Source: Gammaproteobacteria bacterium | Lineage (GTDB): Bacteria; Pseudomonadota; Gammaproteobacteria; Burkholderiales; Rhodocyclaceae | Assembly: GCA_029289235.1 (NCBI GenBank) | Contig: JARFTZ010000011.1 | Location: 1 to 64,000, forward strand | Direction of reading: 5' to 3' | DNA: 64,000 nucleotides | Part shown: piece by piece, positions 52,655 through 61,544 of the stretch | How positions within the stretch are numbered: position 1 is the stretch's first letter | Layout: each line of letters begins with the position of its first letter | Notes under the pieces: model-generated | What the model was told of the DNA's origin: nothing | What the model saw: only the letters and a program-made list of their open reading frames with translations | Database searches by the model: none | Made by a program: the position numbers and the translations under genes

Positions 52655-54292
52655 ATGCCGCCCGTAGCCCGCCTCACCCTCGGTCTCGACGCCAGCACCC
52701 AGAGCCTGAGCGCCGTCCTGCTCGACGTCGAGACCGGACAGATCGCCTGGAACCGCTCGCTGGCCTATCGCGACGATCCGCGCCTGCTCGGCTTTGGCTT
52801 CGAGCACGACACCCTGATCATCCCGCCGCGCGAACCCGGCGAGGCGGAGCAACCGCCCCGCCTCTTCCTGGCCGCGCTCGACGCGATCCTGAGCGACATC
52901 AAGGAAGCCGGTATCGACACCGCCGCCATCGCCGCCATCAACACCTCGGGGCAGCAGCATGGCCACGTCTTTCTCGGGGAACAGGCGCTGGACGCCTTTT
53001 CTGCGTTGCGCCAGGCAGGATGCTGCAAACAGTCTCTGGCTGGACAACTCGGCAGCGCGTTTTCCTACGGCGGCGCGCCGATCTGGAAGACGGCCAACAC
53101 GACGGCCGAGGCCGAGCACATCCGCGCGCGCGTCGGCGGCAAGGCGGCGATCGTCGAACGGACCGGCAGCGACATCCCGCTGCGCTTCTCTGCGGCGGCG
53201 CATCGCAAGGTCGCGCTGCGCTACCCGGCGGCCTATGCCGCGACCCGGCATATCCTGCAGATTTCGAGCCTGATCCCCGCCGTGCTGGCCGGCGACTGCG
53301 CCATTCCACTCGATTTCGGCAACGCCTGCGGCACGTCCCTGATGAACTACCGTTCCCGCACCTGGGACGAAACGGTCATCGCCGCCACGGCCGACGATCT
53401 GCCGGGAGGCGCCGGTGCCCTGGCCGAAAAACTGCCCCCCCTCGCCCATCCACTAACCACCGTCGGCCGGATCGCCCGCTACTTCCAGGAAAAATACGGC
53501 TTCCACCCGGACTGCCGGATCGTCGCCGGCTCCGGCGACAACCCGCAATCCAAGGTGCTCGCCAGCGGTGACCTGCTGAGCCTCGGCACGAGCTTCGTCT
53601 ACATGATGTCGAGCCCCGACGGCGGCGTCGACGCCTCCGGCGCCGCGAACGCGATGTACGACGGACTGGGCCGCCCGTTCAATTTCGGCTGCCGCACCAA
53701 CGGCGCCCTGACCTGGGACCGCCTGCGCAAGCTCCACGGCCTCGGCCCGAAAGACTATGCCGCCTGCGACGCGGCACTGGCGACCGCCGCACCGGGCAGC
53801 CGGCTGCGCTTCTGGCACCCCGATGCCGAGTCTTTCCCGCTCATCGCGGCCAACCCCGAGGTGGTCAGGCTTGACGACGGCCCGGCGGATTTCGCCAACG
53901 ACTACCCGGGAATCGTCGACAGCGCCCTCGGACTCGTCTACCGCTACGGATCGAAAATCAGCCAATCGGCGACGACCGGCGAACCGATCAGTGTTTGCGG
54001 CGGCCCATCGACCAGTCCGGAGATCATGCGCCGCATCGCCGCCATCTGGAACCGCCCGGCGATTCAGGCGGGACAGGCCGGCGCGGCCCTAGGCGCCGCT
54101 GTGGCCGGGGCGGTGGCACTGGCCGACGAGAATGACGCAGGCACACGCGAGACTCTCGCCGAGAAACTGCGTGCCGCGATCTATGCCGGCAAGGCAGTCA
54201 CCGAACCCGAACCTGCACTGGTCGCCGCCTACCATGCACCGGGAGGTTATCTCGATCGCCTGGAAGCTGCCTTCGAAGCCATCCGACGCTGA
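52655..54292 (+). CDS. FGGY-family carbohydrate kinase (xylulokinase-like)
   Basis: This is a 545-residue sugar kinase. It has the N-terminal phosphate motif LGLDASTQSLSAVLLD, the middle block AINTSGQQHGHVFL, the catalytic-base region (GAPIWKTANTTAE rather than the usual W-D pair, so the Asp is not obvious to me), and the C-terminal GGPSTSPEIMRRIAAIWNRP with the adenosine motif. It would phosphorylate a ketose such as xylulose, ribulose or a tetrulose. It faces the leftward transporter/dehydrogenase genes across a shared terminator and probably supplies the kinase step of the same pathway. AGGAGAG lies before the ATG. Confidence 0.85.
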   Translation: MPPVARLTLGLDASTQSLSAVLLDVETGQIAWNRSLAYRDDPRLLGFGFEHDTLIIPPREPGEAEQPPRLFLAALDAILSDIKEAGIDTAAIAAINTSGQQHGHVFLGEQALDAFSALRQAGCCKQSLAGQLGSAFSYGGAPIWKTANTTAEAEHIRARVGGKAAIVERTGSDIPLRFSAAAHRKVALRYPAAYAATRHILQISSLIPAVLAGDCAIPLDFGNACGTSLMNYRSRTWDETVIAATADDLPGGAGALAEKLPPLAHPLTTVGRIARYFQEKYGFHPDCRIVAGSGDNPQSKVLASGDLLSLGTSFVYMMSSPDGGVDASGAANAMYDGLGRPFNFGCRTNGALTWDRLRKLHGLGPKDYAACDAALATAAPGSRLRFWHPDAESFPLIAANPEVVRLDDGPADFANDYPGIVDSALGLVYRYGSKISQSATTGEPISVCGGPSTSPEIMRRIAAIWNRPAIQAGQAGAALGAAVAGAVALADENDAGTRETLAEKLRAAIYAGKAVTEPEPALVAAYHAPGGYLDRLEAAFEAIRR

Positions 54293-54304
54293 TTTGTTCT
54301 TGAA

Positions 54305-54346
54305 AAGCACCCGGTGCGTAACGCTTCATTCACACCGGGCTGTTTT
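54305..54346. terminator. Bidirectional terminator between the kinase and SDR genes
   Basis: AGCACCCGGTG and CACCGGGCT form a stem with a 15-base loop between the two converging genes. A run of T residues follows on both strands (TGTTTTC to the right, GCTTTTC to the left), so it should act in both directions. Confidence 0.7.
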
Positions 54347-54348
54347 CT

Positions 54349-55107
54349 TCACTGGATCGTATAGCCGCCGTCGATAACGACATTGGCCCCCGTCATGATC
54401 CTTGTATGCTCGCTGACGAGATAGAGCGCCGCCGAGGCGATTTCCTCCGGCTGGGCAAAGCGGCCGACAGGAATCTTCTGCTTCATCGCCTCCCCCACTT
54501 CCCCGGCCCACGCCTTCTTACCGAGCGCGGTTTCCACGACGGTCGGCGAAATGGCGTTGACGGTAATGCCGGCACGCGCCCATTCGATGGCGAGAACCTC
54601 CGTCATCGACACGATCGCCGCCTTGCTCGCGCAGTAGGCCACATGACGGTCAAGCGCGATAACGCTCGCCTGTGAGGCCATGTTGACGATCTGCCCGCCA
54701 CCGTTCTTCGCCATCACCCTGGCCACGGCCTGGGCCAGAAAAAACGGTGCCCGCAGATTCACCGCCATCGTGGTGTCCCACTCCTTCTCGGTCACCTCGG
54801 TTGCCTTGTTGAGCAGAGCGACCCCGGCGTTGTTAACGAGGATGTCGATCTTCCCGTATTTTTCGACAGCCTTGTCCACCGCCGCCTGGATTTGCGCGTT
54901 TTCCGCGACATTGCACGGAATCGCCAAATGGTCGCCCGGCAACTTCTGCGCAACATTCTGGACTTCCTCGCTCAGATCGAGCAGGACGAGACGCGCTCCC
55001 TGCGCCGCAAACAACTCGGAGATCGCATAACCGATCCCCGCAGCGGCCCCCGTGACCAACGCCACCTTCCCGTCGAGCCGGAAGCCCGCCTCAAACGTAG
55101 TTGCCAT
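54349..55107 (-). CDS. SDR-family polyol dehydrogenase
   Basis: This is a 252-residue short-chain dehydrogenase. It has TGAAAGIGYAI, NNAGVALLNKA, the catalytic Ser in IVNMASQASV and YCASK as the Tyr/Lys pair. The C-terminal TGANVVIDGGYTIQ is the usual NAD-type end. It resembles gluconate, D-threitol and arabitol dehydrogenases. It is the last gene of the leftward ABC transporter set, 76 bases after the binding-protein gene, which supports a role in oxidising the imported sugar alcohol. The ATG at 55105-55107 follows GGAGATACAA; the frame extends upstream only via a TTG. Confidence 0.85.
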   Translation of the reverse strand: MATTFEAGFRLDGKVALVTGAAAGIGYAISELFAAQGARLVLLDLSEEVQNVAQKLPGDHLAIPCNVAENAQIQAAVDKAVEKYGKIDILVNNAGVALLNKATEVTEKEWDTTMAVNLRAPFFLAQAVARVMAKNGGGQIVNMASQASVIALDRHVAYCASKAAIVSMTEVLAIEWARAGITVNAISPTVVETALGKKAWAGEVGEAMKQKIPVGRFAQPEEIASAALYLVSEHTRIMTGANVVIDGGYTIQ

Positions 55108-55183
55108 TTGTATCTCCATTTCATTCGTCAACTGACTGCGGAGCGCAGAATCGGCGCCCCGCAGAGGTCAGGCCACGCCCAGA

Positions 55184-56188
55184 TTACTTGCGTGCCGCCA
55201 GCATCGCGTCTGCATTTTCCTTGGTGATCGGCGTCCAAGGAATGTTGTAGTGCTTGGCCGTCCCATCGCCCCAGGACAACCCCTGCGCCGAGTATTTCGT
55301 CCAGATATCCGACTGCGGCTTGTAGTTCGGGCCGACAATGGCACGCATCAGAACATCCAGGCCGCCCTGCGCCTGCGCCGCGGCATCCTGCAGGACACTG
55401 ACCATGTTTCCGTCCTTGACGGCACGCACGGCGTCCGTCACGCCATCAATCCCGGCAGTCGGGATCGTTTTCGGATCGATGCCCTTGGCCTTGACCGCTT
55501 CAATGGCCCCCAGCGCCATTTCGTCGTTCTGGCCGATGATGCCGTTGATCTTGCCCGCATGCGCTGTCAGCCAGTTCTCCATCAACGAGAGCGCCTCGGC
55601 ACGCGACCAGTTTGCCGTTTTCATTTCAAGAACCTTCACGTCCTTGTACTTGGCCAGTACGTTCTGATTTCCCTTGCGGCGCTCGATCTGTGCGGATTGG
55701 CCAATCGGGCCTTCGAGAATGACAACGTTGCCCTTGCCACCGATGGCCTTGATGACCGACTCGGCTTCCATTTCACCGGCAATGACGTCATTCGATCCGA
55801 CATACGATGTCAGCTTGTCGCTGTTAACACGGGTATTCGATCCGACAACCGGAATTTTCGCCTCGGCTGCCTTTTCCACCCCGGCGGCCCCCGCCTGAAT
55901 GTCGATCGGGACAAACAGAATCCCGTCGTATTTTTGCGTCACCATCGTGTCGAACTGATTGTTCTGGGTCAGCGCATCATAGTTGCCGTCGAACACCGTC
56001 ACCTTGACCGTGCCGTTCTTGACCAGCGGGTGCTCCTTCAGCGCGTTCGCCCACAGTTGCATGAACTCGCCCTTCAGTCCGTATACCGCCGCACCGATCT
56101 TGTAGGTCTTTTTATCCTGCGCCAGCGACGAACCGGTTGCCGCGAGGGAAATTGCCAACGTCATAGCTGCAAGTTTCAAGAGTCGCAT
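55184..56188 (-). CDS. Sugar ABC importer substrate-binding protein (RbsB-like), system 1
   Basis: This is a 334-residue periplasmic protein with signal peptide MRLLKLAAMTLAISLAATGS, cut near SLAQ. The periplasmic-binding (type 1) fold is shown by YKIGAAVYGLKGEFMQLWAN, YDGILFVPIDIQAGAAGVEK, NDEMALGAIEAVKAKGID and TAGIDGVTDAVRAV. The ligand is a sugar or polyol. It lies in order after the permease and ATPase genes of the same system. A good ribosome binding site (ATGGAGAAATGAT) precedes the ATG. Confidence 0.9.
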   Translation of the reverse strand: MRLLKLAAMTLAISLAATGSSLAQDKKTYKIGAAVYGLKGEFMQLWANALKEHPLVKNGTVKVTVFDGNYDALTQNNQFDTMVTQKYDGILFVPIDIQAGAAGVEKAAEAKIPVVGSNTRVNSDKLTSYVGSNDVIAGEMEAESVIKAIGGKGNVVILEGPIGQSAQIERRKGNQNVLAKYKDVKVLEMKTANWSRAEALSLMENWLTAHAGKINGIIGQNDEMALGAIEAVKAKGIDPKTIPTAGIDGVTDAVRAVKDGNMVSVLQDAAAQAQGGLDVLMRAIVGPNYKPQSDIWTKYSAQGLSWGDGTAKHYNIPWTPITKENADAMLAARK

Positions 56189-56244
56189 ATCATTTCTCCA
56201 TTAAGTGAATGGGTACTGCGGTTAGGACTGCCAGGAAGGACTGT

Positions 56245-57222
56245 TCAGCTTTGTTTTTTACGGGAGGCGTCGAGCAGAACGGCGGCCACGATGATCGTCC
56301 CCTTGATCACTTGCTGGTAGTAGGACGAGACACCCATCAGATCGAGGCCATTGTTGATGACACCGATGATGAGCGCGCCGATCAGGGTTCCGGACAAGGT
56401 GCCCACTCCACCGCTCAGACTCGTGCCGCCGATCACGACGGCTGCGATGGCATCGAGTTCATAAGCGATCCCCGCCTGCGGCAAGGCAGAAGTCGTCCGG
56501 GCCGCGAGGATCTGCCCGGCGAGTCCCGACAACAGACCGGAAATCACATAGACGGCGAACACTACCCACCGGGTACTGATACCGCTTGTTTTCGCACTGC
56601 GTTCATTGCCCCCGACCGCATAGACATAGCGCCCGAACGTGGTGTACTTGAGGATGAACCAGAAGATGAAGAATGTGATTGCCAGAATGATCACCGGGAC
56701 GGGGATGCCGCCAACCATGCCTTGCCCGATGAAACGAAACTCCTTGGAGAGATTGGCAATAGGCATCCCGTCGTTGTAGATGAAGGTCATGCCGCGCGCC
56801 ACGCTCAGCATGCCCAGCGTGACCACGAAGGGCGCCACGGAAAGGCGTGCGACGATCAAGCCGTTGATCGCCCCAAGAGCAATCCCAACGAGCAAGCCGG
56901 CCAGTATTCCGACGAAGGCAGAGTGCGGTTCGCTACCGGTGACCAGACTGCCGGTGACCAGCCCGCTTAGCGCCAGAATCGACCCGACCGAAAGGTCGAT
57001 GCCCTTGGTCAGGATGACGTAGGTCATCCCGATCGCCAAGATTCCATTGATCGAAGTCTGGCGCAGGATGTTGACCCAGTTCCCCCACGTCAGGAAATTC
57101 TCGTTGACGGCGCTGAGCACGCCGCAAAGCACGACAAATGCAATGACGATGCCGTAGTCCCGGAGCAGATGAGCAAGCTGTGGGCGGCTCTGGATCGCGG
57201 GAGAGGAGATGGTCGAGTTCAT
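56245..57222 (-). CDS. Sugar ABC importer permease (RbsC-like), system 1
   Basis: This is a 325-residue membrane protein with eight to ten helices. It has the family blocks NILRQTSINGILAIGMTYVI, TKGIDLSVGSILALSG and AIAAVVIGGTSLSGGVGTLS. The ATG at 57220-57222 follows GGGTAAGGCAACGC; the frame is open seven codons further to a TTG that overlaps the ATPase stop. It forms the channel with the ATPase encoded just upstream. Confidence 0.9.
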   Translation of the reverse strand: MNSTISSPAIQSRPQLAHLLRDYGIVIAFVVLCGVLSAVNENFLTWGNWVNILRQTSINGILAIGMTYVILTKGIDLSVGSILALSGLVTGSLVTGSEPHSAFVGILAGLLVGIALGAINGLIVARLSVAPFVVTLGMLSVARGMTFIYNDGMPIANLSKEFRFIGQGMVGGIPVPVIILAITFFIFWFILKYTTFGRYVYAVGGNERSAKTSGISTRWVVFAVYVISGLLSGLAGQILAARTTSALPQAGIAYELDAIAAVVIGGTSLSGGVGTLSGTLIGALIIGVINNGLDLMGVSSYYQQVIKGTIIVAAVLLDASRKKQS

Positions 57223-57239
57223 GCGTTGCCTTACCCTGT

Positions 57240-58784
57240 TCAAGATGCAAGATGAAGAAGTTCTTCCTGTGACGCCTGATGGCCATCGATCACCACCGCC
57301 AGTCGTCCCTTTTTGAAGATCGCGATCCTGTCGCTGACCTCAAGCACTTCAGGCGCCTCCGACGACACGACAACGACCGCCCCGCCTTTCGCGGCAAATT
57401 GGGAAAGGAAGGCATACACCTCCCGCTTTGCCCCCTCATCAATTCCGCGTGTCGGCTCGTCGCAAAGCAGGCAAATCGGATCGGTCGCCATGCATTTGGC
57501 CAGCACCACCTTTTGCTGGTTGCCCCCGCTCAATTCGCAAACGTCCATTTCCGGCGTCGCCAGCTTCACACGCATACGCTCGATCAGGTCCGTCATCAAA
57601 CGGCGTTCTTTTGGGCGATCGATATACGAGGCAGTGGACAGGTTGGGCAGCGCCGCCAGGGTCGTGTTGAAGGCCACCGACGAACTGAGCACCAGCCCTG
57701 TCGCCTTGCGATCCTCGGTGACCAGCGAGATGCCCTTCTGGATGGACTGCCCGGGCTTCCCTTCGGGGATCGGCTCACCAAGAAGCGCAGCGCTTCCGGA
57801 GTCCGGCCTCGTGATGCCGAAAACGCAGTTGAGGAATTCGCTTCGACCCGAGCCGATCAGCCCGTAGATGCCAAGCACCTCGCCACGTTTGACTTCGAGG
57901 GAAATGTCGTCGAACTCACTCTTGCGACTGAAGTTCCTTACCGACAGCACGACTTCGCCATCGGCTTTCCTTTCCTTGCGCTCGCCGGCGTTCAGTTCGC
58001 GACCGACGATCTGGCGCACGAGATGACGGCGATCGATATCGGCCAGTTTCCCTGTTTCGACGAACCCGCCATCGCGGAATACCGTGTAACGGTCAGCAAT
58101 CGTGAAGATCTCGGACAAGCGGTGGGAAACATAGATGATTCCAGCCCCTTGCGACGACACAGAGCGGATCGCATCGAACAGGATCTCCGTTTCATTCTCG
58201 CCGATGGCCGAGGTCGGCTCGTCCATGATGATGATTTCGCTTTGGTGGCTGAACGCCTTGGCAATCTCCACCAGTTGCGTTTGCGCGAGGCTCAGCCGGT
58301 ACATCGGCGTGCGCGGGTCGATATCGAAACGCAGGCGCTCCAGCAACTCGCCGGCCCGTGCGAACAGGCGCGGGTAATCGACGACGACACCGAGTTTCTT
58401 GGGTTCGCGTCCGAGAAAAATATTCTCCGCGACGGTCATGCCGGGAATCGGCGACAACTCCTGGGTAATGATCGAGATCCGGGCGTGCAGCGCCTCATTG
58501 GGATTGGCGAAATGCACCTCTCGCCCCCGCACCTTGATGGATCCCGCATCGCGCTGAAGGATTCCCATCAGGACGTTGAGAAAGGTCGACTTCCCCGCGC
58601 CATTGCCGCCACACAGCGCATGAACACTGCCGGCATGCAACTCAAGGCAGCCGTTCCTGAGGGCGGGCACTCCGTTGAAACTCTTCGCCACGCCGCAGGC
58701 GACAACCAGTGGTTCGGCGGATATCGGCGTCGCCGCTGGCGAACCAGGAGGATGGCAGGTCGAATCTGTTGCGCTATCCGGCAT
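57240..58784 (-). CDS. Sugar ABC importer ATPase (RbsA-like, two domains), system 1
   Basis: This is a 514-residue protein with two ABC domains. Domain 1 has Walker A GGNGAGKST, a weak signature YRLSLAQTQLVEIAKA and Walker B IIIMDEPTSAIGENE. Domain 2 has a degenerate Walker A (GLIGSGRSEF), a full signature ELSGGNQQKVVLAKC and LLCDEPTRGIDEGAKR, the normal RbsA pattern. The first 25 residues are a variable extension. The gene has a promoter about 160 bases upstream and leads the transcript of system 1. Confidence 0.9.
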   Translation of the reverse strand: MPDSATDSTCHPPGSPAATPISAEPLVVACGVAKSFNGVPALRNGCLELHAGSVHALCGGNGAGKSTFLNVLMGILQRDAGSIKVRGREVHFANPNEALHARISIITQELSPIPGMTVAENIFLGREPKKLGVVVDYPRLFARAGELLERLRFDIDPRTPMYRLSLAQTQLVEIAKAFSHQSEIIIMDEPTSAIGENETEILFDAIRSVSSQGAGIIYVSHRLSEIFTIADRYTVFRDGGFVETGKLADIDRRHLVRQIVGRELNAGERKERKADGEVVLSVRNFSRKSEFDDISLEVKRGEVLGIYGLIGSGRSEFLNCVFGITRPDSGSAALLGEPIPEGKPGQSIQKGISLVTEDRKATGLVLSSSVAFNTTLAALPNLSTASYIDRPKERRLMTDLIERMRVKLATPEMDVCELSGGNQQKVVLAKCMATDPICLLCDEPTRGIDEGAKREVYAFLSQFAAKGGAVVVVSSEAPEVLEVSDRIAIFKKGRLAVVIDGHQASQEELLHLAS

Positions 58785-58940
58785 ATCGCTTGACTCTCCG
58801 AAGCTTGCTTACGCAGTCCTCTTACCAAGGCATAAGGCTCTTGCGTGTTCTTTCTTCTTTGTCTGCAACCCCGACGTACTCAACCGCGTTTGTTTTCCCG
58901 AACGGCTCGTAGCAGTCGTTTGTGTAGCGGCTTGGAAAGC

Positions 58941-58969
58941 ATTCTGGAACCAGCACCAGACGATGTCAA
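58941..58969 (-). promoter_or_regulatory. Sigma-70-type promoter of sugar import system 1
   Basis: On the minus strand TTGACA (58969-58964), a 17-base spacer and CAGAAT (58946-58941) lie about 155 bases before the ATPase start. The -35 box is perfect. The gap 58785-59116 holds no gene but has palindromic words nearby (TTGATCAA at 59057-59064, TGATTATAGTCAATCA just before) that could be operator sites. Confidence 0.6.
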
Positions 58970-59079
58970 CAAGTCAACCACAAAACAATGACAATCGGAG
59001 CATTACAGCACCACAAATCAACCTTCTCTAATCACACAATGATTATAGTCAATCACTTGATCAACAACTCGTCTTCAGA

Positions 59080-59097
59080 CCCGGGCGAGAACCCGGG
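59080..59097 (-). terminator. Hairpin after the zinc dehydrogenase gene
   Basis: CCCGGG-6-CCCGGG lies 20 bases after the dehydrogenase stop. The stem is strong but there is no T run on either strand, so it may be a weak or Rho-assisted terminator, or an RNA-stabilising hairpin. Confidence 0.4.
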
Positions 59098-59116
59098 CCC
59101 TGGCATCGCCCCCCCC

Positions 59117-60148
59117 TCAGTCGACAAAACTGATAACGCCTTTGACGACTTCGCCCGGGTTATCCATGTTGAAAAGGACGCTTTCCACGATCCTTTCGAA
59201 CGGAAAGACATGAGAAGCGATCTTCTTCAGCGGGATGACACCGGACTCAACCGCCTTGATCGCCGTCGGATAATGGTTGCGGTAGCGGAAAATCGTCTCG
59301 AGTCGAGCCTCTCTGGAGGCCATGGTGCCGATATCCATACCGATGACGGGATCGGCGGCCATGCCGACAATGACCACGACACCGTTGCGCGCAACAACCT
59401 GCGAGGCTTGCAGCGCAGTACGCGGACTCCCGGCCGCATCGAAAACGACGTCGCAGCCCCCCGCTTTCATCAGAGACGCGACGACATCCTCCTGATCGCC
59501 GCGGATCACTCGCTTGGCACCCAACGCCAACGCCGTATCCAGTCGCTTCTTTACGACATCGACAACAGTGACGTCGCTCACGCCAATGGCTTTCAGCACC
59601 AGCATCGTGACCAGGCCGATACAGCCCGAACCGAAGATGACCGCACTTTGCCCCAGCCGGGCACCGGATTTCTCGACGGCGTAGAGCCCGACGGAAAGAG
59701 GCTCGCAAAGAGCCCCCTCCATGGTGCTGACGTTCGACGGGAGCTTGAAGCACATCTTCGCGGGGTGCGAAACAAACTCACAGAACACACCGTCCCTTTC
59801 ATGCGGTATCGCCATGAACGACATGTTCGAACAAAGATTGTAGTGCCCGGTCATGCAACTCCAGCACCCGCCGCAAGGAACTCCCGGCTCGAGCGCCACC
59901 TTGTCGCCGACGGCAAATCCCTGTACGCCGGGACCGACATCAATGACCTCCCCGGCGGACTCATGCCCCAGAATCAGAGGGGTATCGACGACCCAGTTCC
60001 CCAGGCGGCCATCCTTGAGAAAGTGCATATCGGAGCCGCAAATCCCCACATGATGAACTTTGATCAACAACTCACCCGGCGCCACACCGGGACGAGGGCG
60101 ATCCTCGATGCGCATGTCGCGAGGGCCGTACATCACAGCCGCTTTCAT
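59117..60148 (-). CDS. Zinc-dependent medium-chain dehydrogenase (polyol dehydrogenase-like)
   Basis: This is a 343-residue enzyme of the sorbitol/xylitol/threonine dehydrogenase branch. The catalytic zinc ligands lie in GICGSDMHFLKD and GHESAGEV. The structural zinc cysteines are CGGCWSC followed by NLC (four Cys), and the NAD site is GSGCIGLVTMLVLKA. Such enzymes oxidise polyols to ketoses, which fits the flanking sugar importers and the FGGY kinase. The start is either ATG at 60148 (GGGAG before it) or GTG at 60160 (AGGAG before it). It lies between the two import systems on the same strand. Confidence 0.88.
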   Translation of the reverse strand: MKAAVMYGPRDMRIEDRPRPGVAPGELLIKVHHVGICGSDMHFLKDGRLGNWVVDTPLILGHESAGEVIDVGPGVQGFAVGDKVALEPGVPCGGCWSCMTGHYNLCSNMSFMAIPHERDGVFCEFVSHPAKMCFKLPSNVSTMEGALCEPLSVGLYAVEKSGARLGQSAVIFGSGCIGLVTMLVLKAIGVSDVTVVDVVKKRLDTALALGAKRVIRGDQEDVVASLMKAGGCDVVFDAAGSPRTALQASQVVARNGVVVIVGMAADPVIGMDIGTMASREARLETIFRYRNHYPTAIKAVESGVIPLKKIASHVFPFERIVESVLFNMDNPGEVVKGVISFVD

Positions 60149-60160
60149 GGTAACTCCCAC

Positions 60161-60534
60161 GAGAAACTCCTTTCACTATTTGGAAATGCCGCGCGAGAAG
60201 AAGACGCTCTCCAGCAAGCAGTATTCACCGAACGCCCGGACCCGGAAACAGCCAGCAGTGTAAAGAACGCACATCACGGGCTTCGAGCATTTGGCGAAGG
60301 ACTGGCGGGAAAGCCAGCTTCTGACGCATGAATTCATGCGCCCGACAAAAACCGACTCCCTTCTACTGCCAACCAGTCATCTGGATTTTCTGAACACGTC
60401 ATGAAGACATGAGCACACCGCCAGGCATCGCCGGGAAAACGACTAATACAAAGGGAGTCCCGAGGCTGCGGCGCGAATGCTGAAACCAGCACCCGTGCCA
60501 CAGCAGTTACCGCAAAAAACACCGTCCGCGGATG
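60161..60534. promoter_or_regulatory. Intergenic region with a perfect 16-base palindrome
   Basis: No convincing gene is present; a 62-codon minus-strand frame at 60334-60522 has no ribosome binding site and unusual composition. CGCATGAATTCATGCG at 60325-60340 is a perfect palindrome and a candidate operator for the dehydrogenase gene downstream on the minus strand. AAAGGAG at the left end of the region serves the dehydrogenase. Confidence 0.4.
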
Positions 60535-61488
60535 TTACTTATCCAGAACGAAGGGAGACGAGTACTTGTGGACGTTTTCCTTGGTGATCAGCAAGCAGTC
60601 GAACAGTTGCTTCTCACTCTTCGCGCCGGTCTTTCCTGTCCTGATGAACGAATCGGCCTGCTTCACCGCTTCCTCCGAGAACACCGCGACCGGCTGCAGC
60701 ACGGTATAGGCCAGTTCTCCACTCTTGACTGCAGCGACGGCATCAGGCGAGCCATCGAACCCGCCCACGACGACATCCTTGAGCTTGCCCGCCTTCTTCA
60801 GCGCTGCGATGGCACCCAATGCCATTTCGTCGTTCCCGCTGATCACTCCCTTGATGTCTGGATTCGCCTGCATCATCGCCTGCATCTTGTTGTGGCCTTG
60901 AGTTCGGTCCCAATTCGCAACCTCTTGAGCGACCTTCTTCAGGTCTGGATACTGACTGAGCACCGTCTTGTAGCCGTTCGAACGGGTGGCCGCGTTATTG
61001 TCTGACGGCGCACCGAAAAGCTCGACGTACTTGCCCTTGTCGCCCATCACCTTTACCCACTGTTGCGCCCCGAGCGCAGCGCCCTGGGCGTTGTTCGAAA
61101 CGAGCTGAGCCTTGGCCAAGCCGTCCTTGTTGATTTCCGCGTTGATCAGCAGAACCGGAATGTTCGCGGCAACTGCTTTCTGGACCGCGCCGACCGAGCC
61201 GCTGGCATTGGCCGGGTCAAGGAGAATTGCGACCGATTTGTTCGTAATCGCCGTATCGATCAGCTTGCTCTCGGTGTTCGTGTCGCCAACGTGAGCGGCG
61301 ACCACCGCCGTATAGCCCATCTTTTCCGCGGTCGCCTTGGCCACATTACCTTCGGTGAACCAATACGGATTGGCTGGATCGTTCACGATGATCGTCATCA
61401 GTCCCTTGCCCTGTGCCATGGCGGCACTGGTCATGAGGGGAGTGAGCAACAGTGCTGCGATGAGTTTACGGCGTGTTGTTTTAAACAT
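60535..61488 (-). CDS. Sugar ABC importer substrate-binding protein (RbsB-like), system 2
   Basis: This is a 317-residue periplasmic binding protein with signal peptide MFKTTRRKLIAALLLTPLMT, cut near AAMAQ. It has the type 1 fold: LMTIIVNDPANPYWFTEGNV, VAILLDPANASGSVGAVQKA, GNDEMALGAIAALKKAG and GGFDGSPDAVAAVKSGELAY. It is clearly different in sequence from the system 1 binding protein, so the two systems probably take different sugars. TAGGAGAGGTAGAT precedes the ATG. Confidence 0.9.
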   Translation of the reverse strand: MFKTTRRKLIAALLLTPLMTSAAMAQGKGLMTIIVNDPANPYWFTEGNVAKATAEKMGYTAVVAAHVGDTNTESKLIDTAITNKSVAILLDPANASGSVGAVQKAVAANIPVLLINAEINKDGLAKAQLVSNNAQGAALGAQQWVKVMGDKGKYVELFGAPSDNNAATRSNGYKTVLSQYPDLKKVAQEVANWDRTQGHNKMQAMMQANPDIKGVISGNDEMALGAIAALKKAGKLKDVVVGGFDGSPDAVAAVKSGELAYTVLQPVAVFSEEAVKQADSFIRTGKTGAKSEKQLFDCLLITKENVHKYSSPFVLDK

Positions 61489-61544
61489 ATCTACCTCTCC
61501 TAAGTTGCTTCATTACAAAGTGCCGAAAGATCGGCGGACGTTCA

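Noticed and set aside
60334-60522. 62-codon ORF in the gap before the zinc dehydrogenase
   Set aside because: There is no ribosome binding site, no domain, and the gap contains a palindrome and other regulatory-looking sequence.
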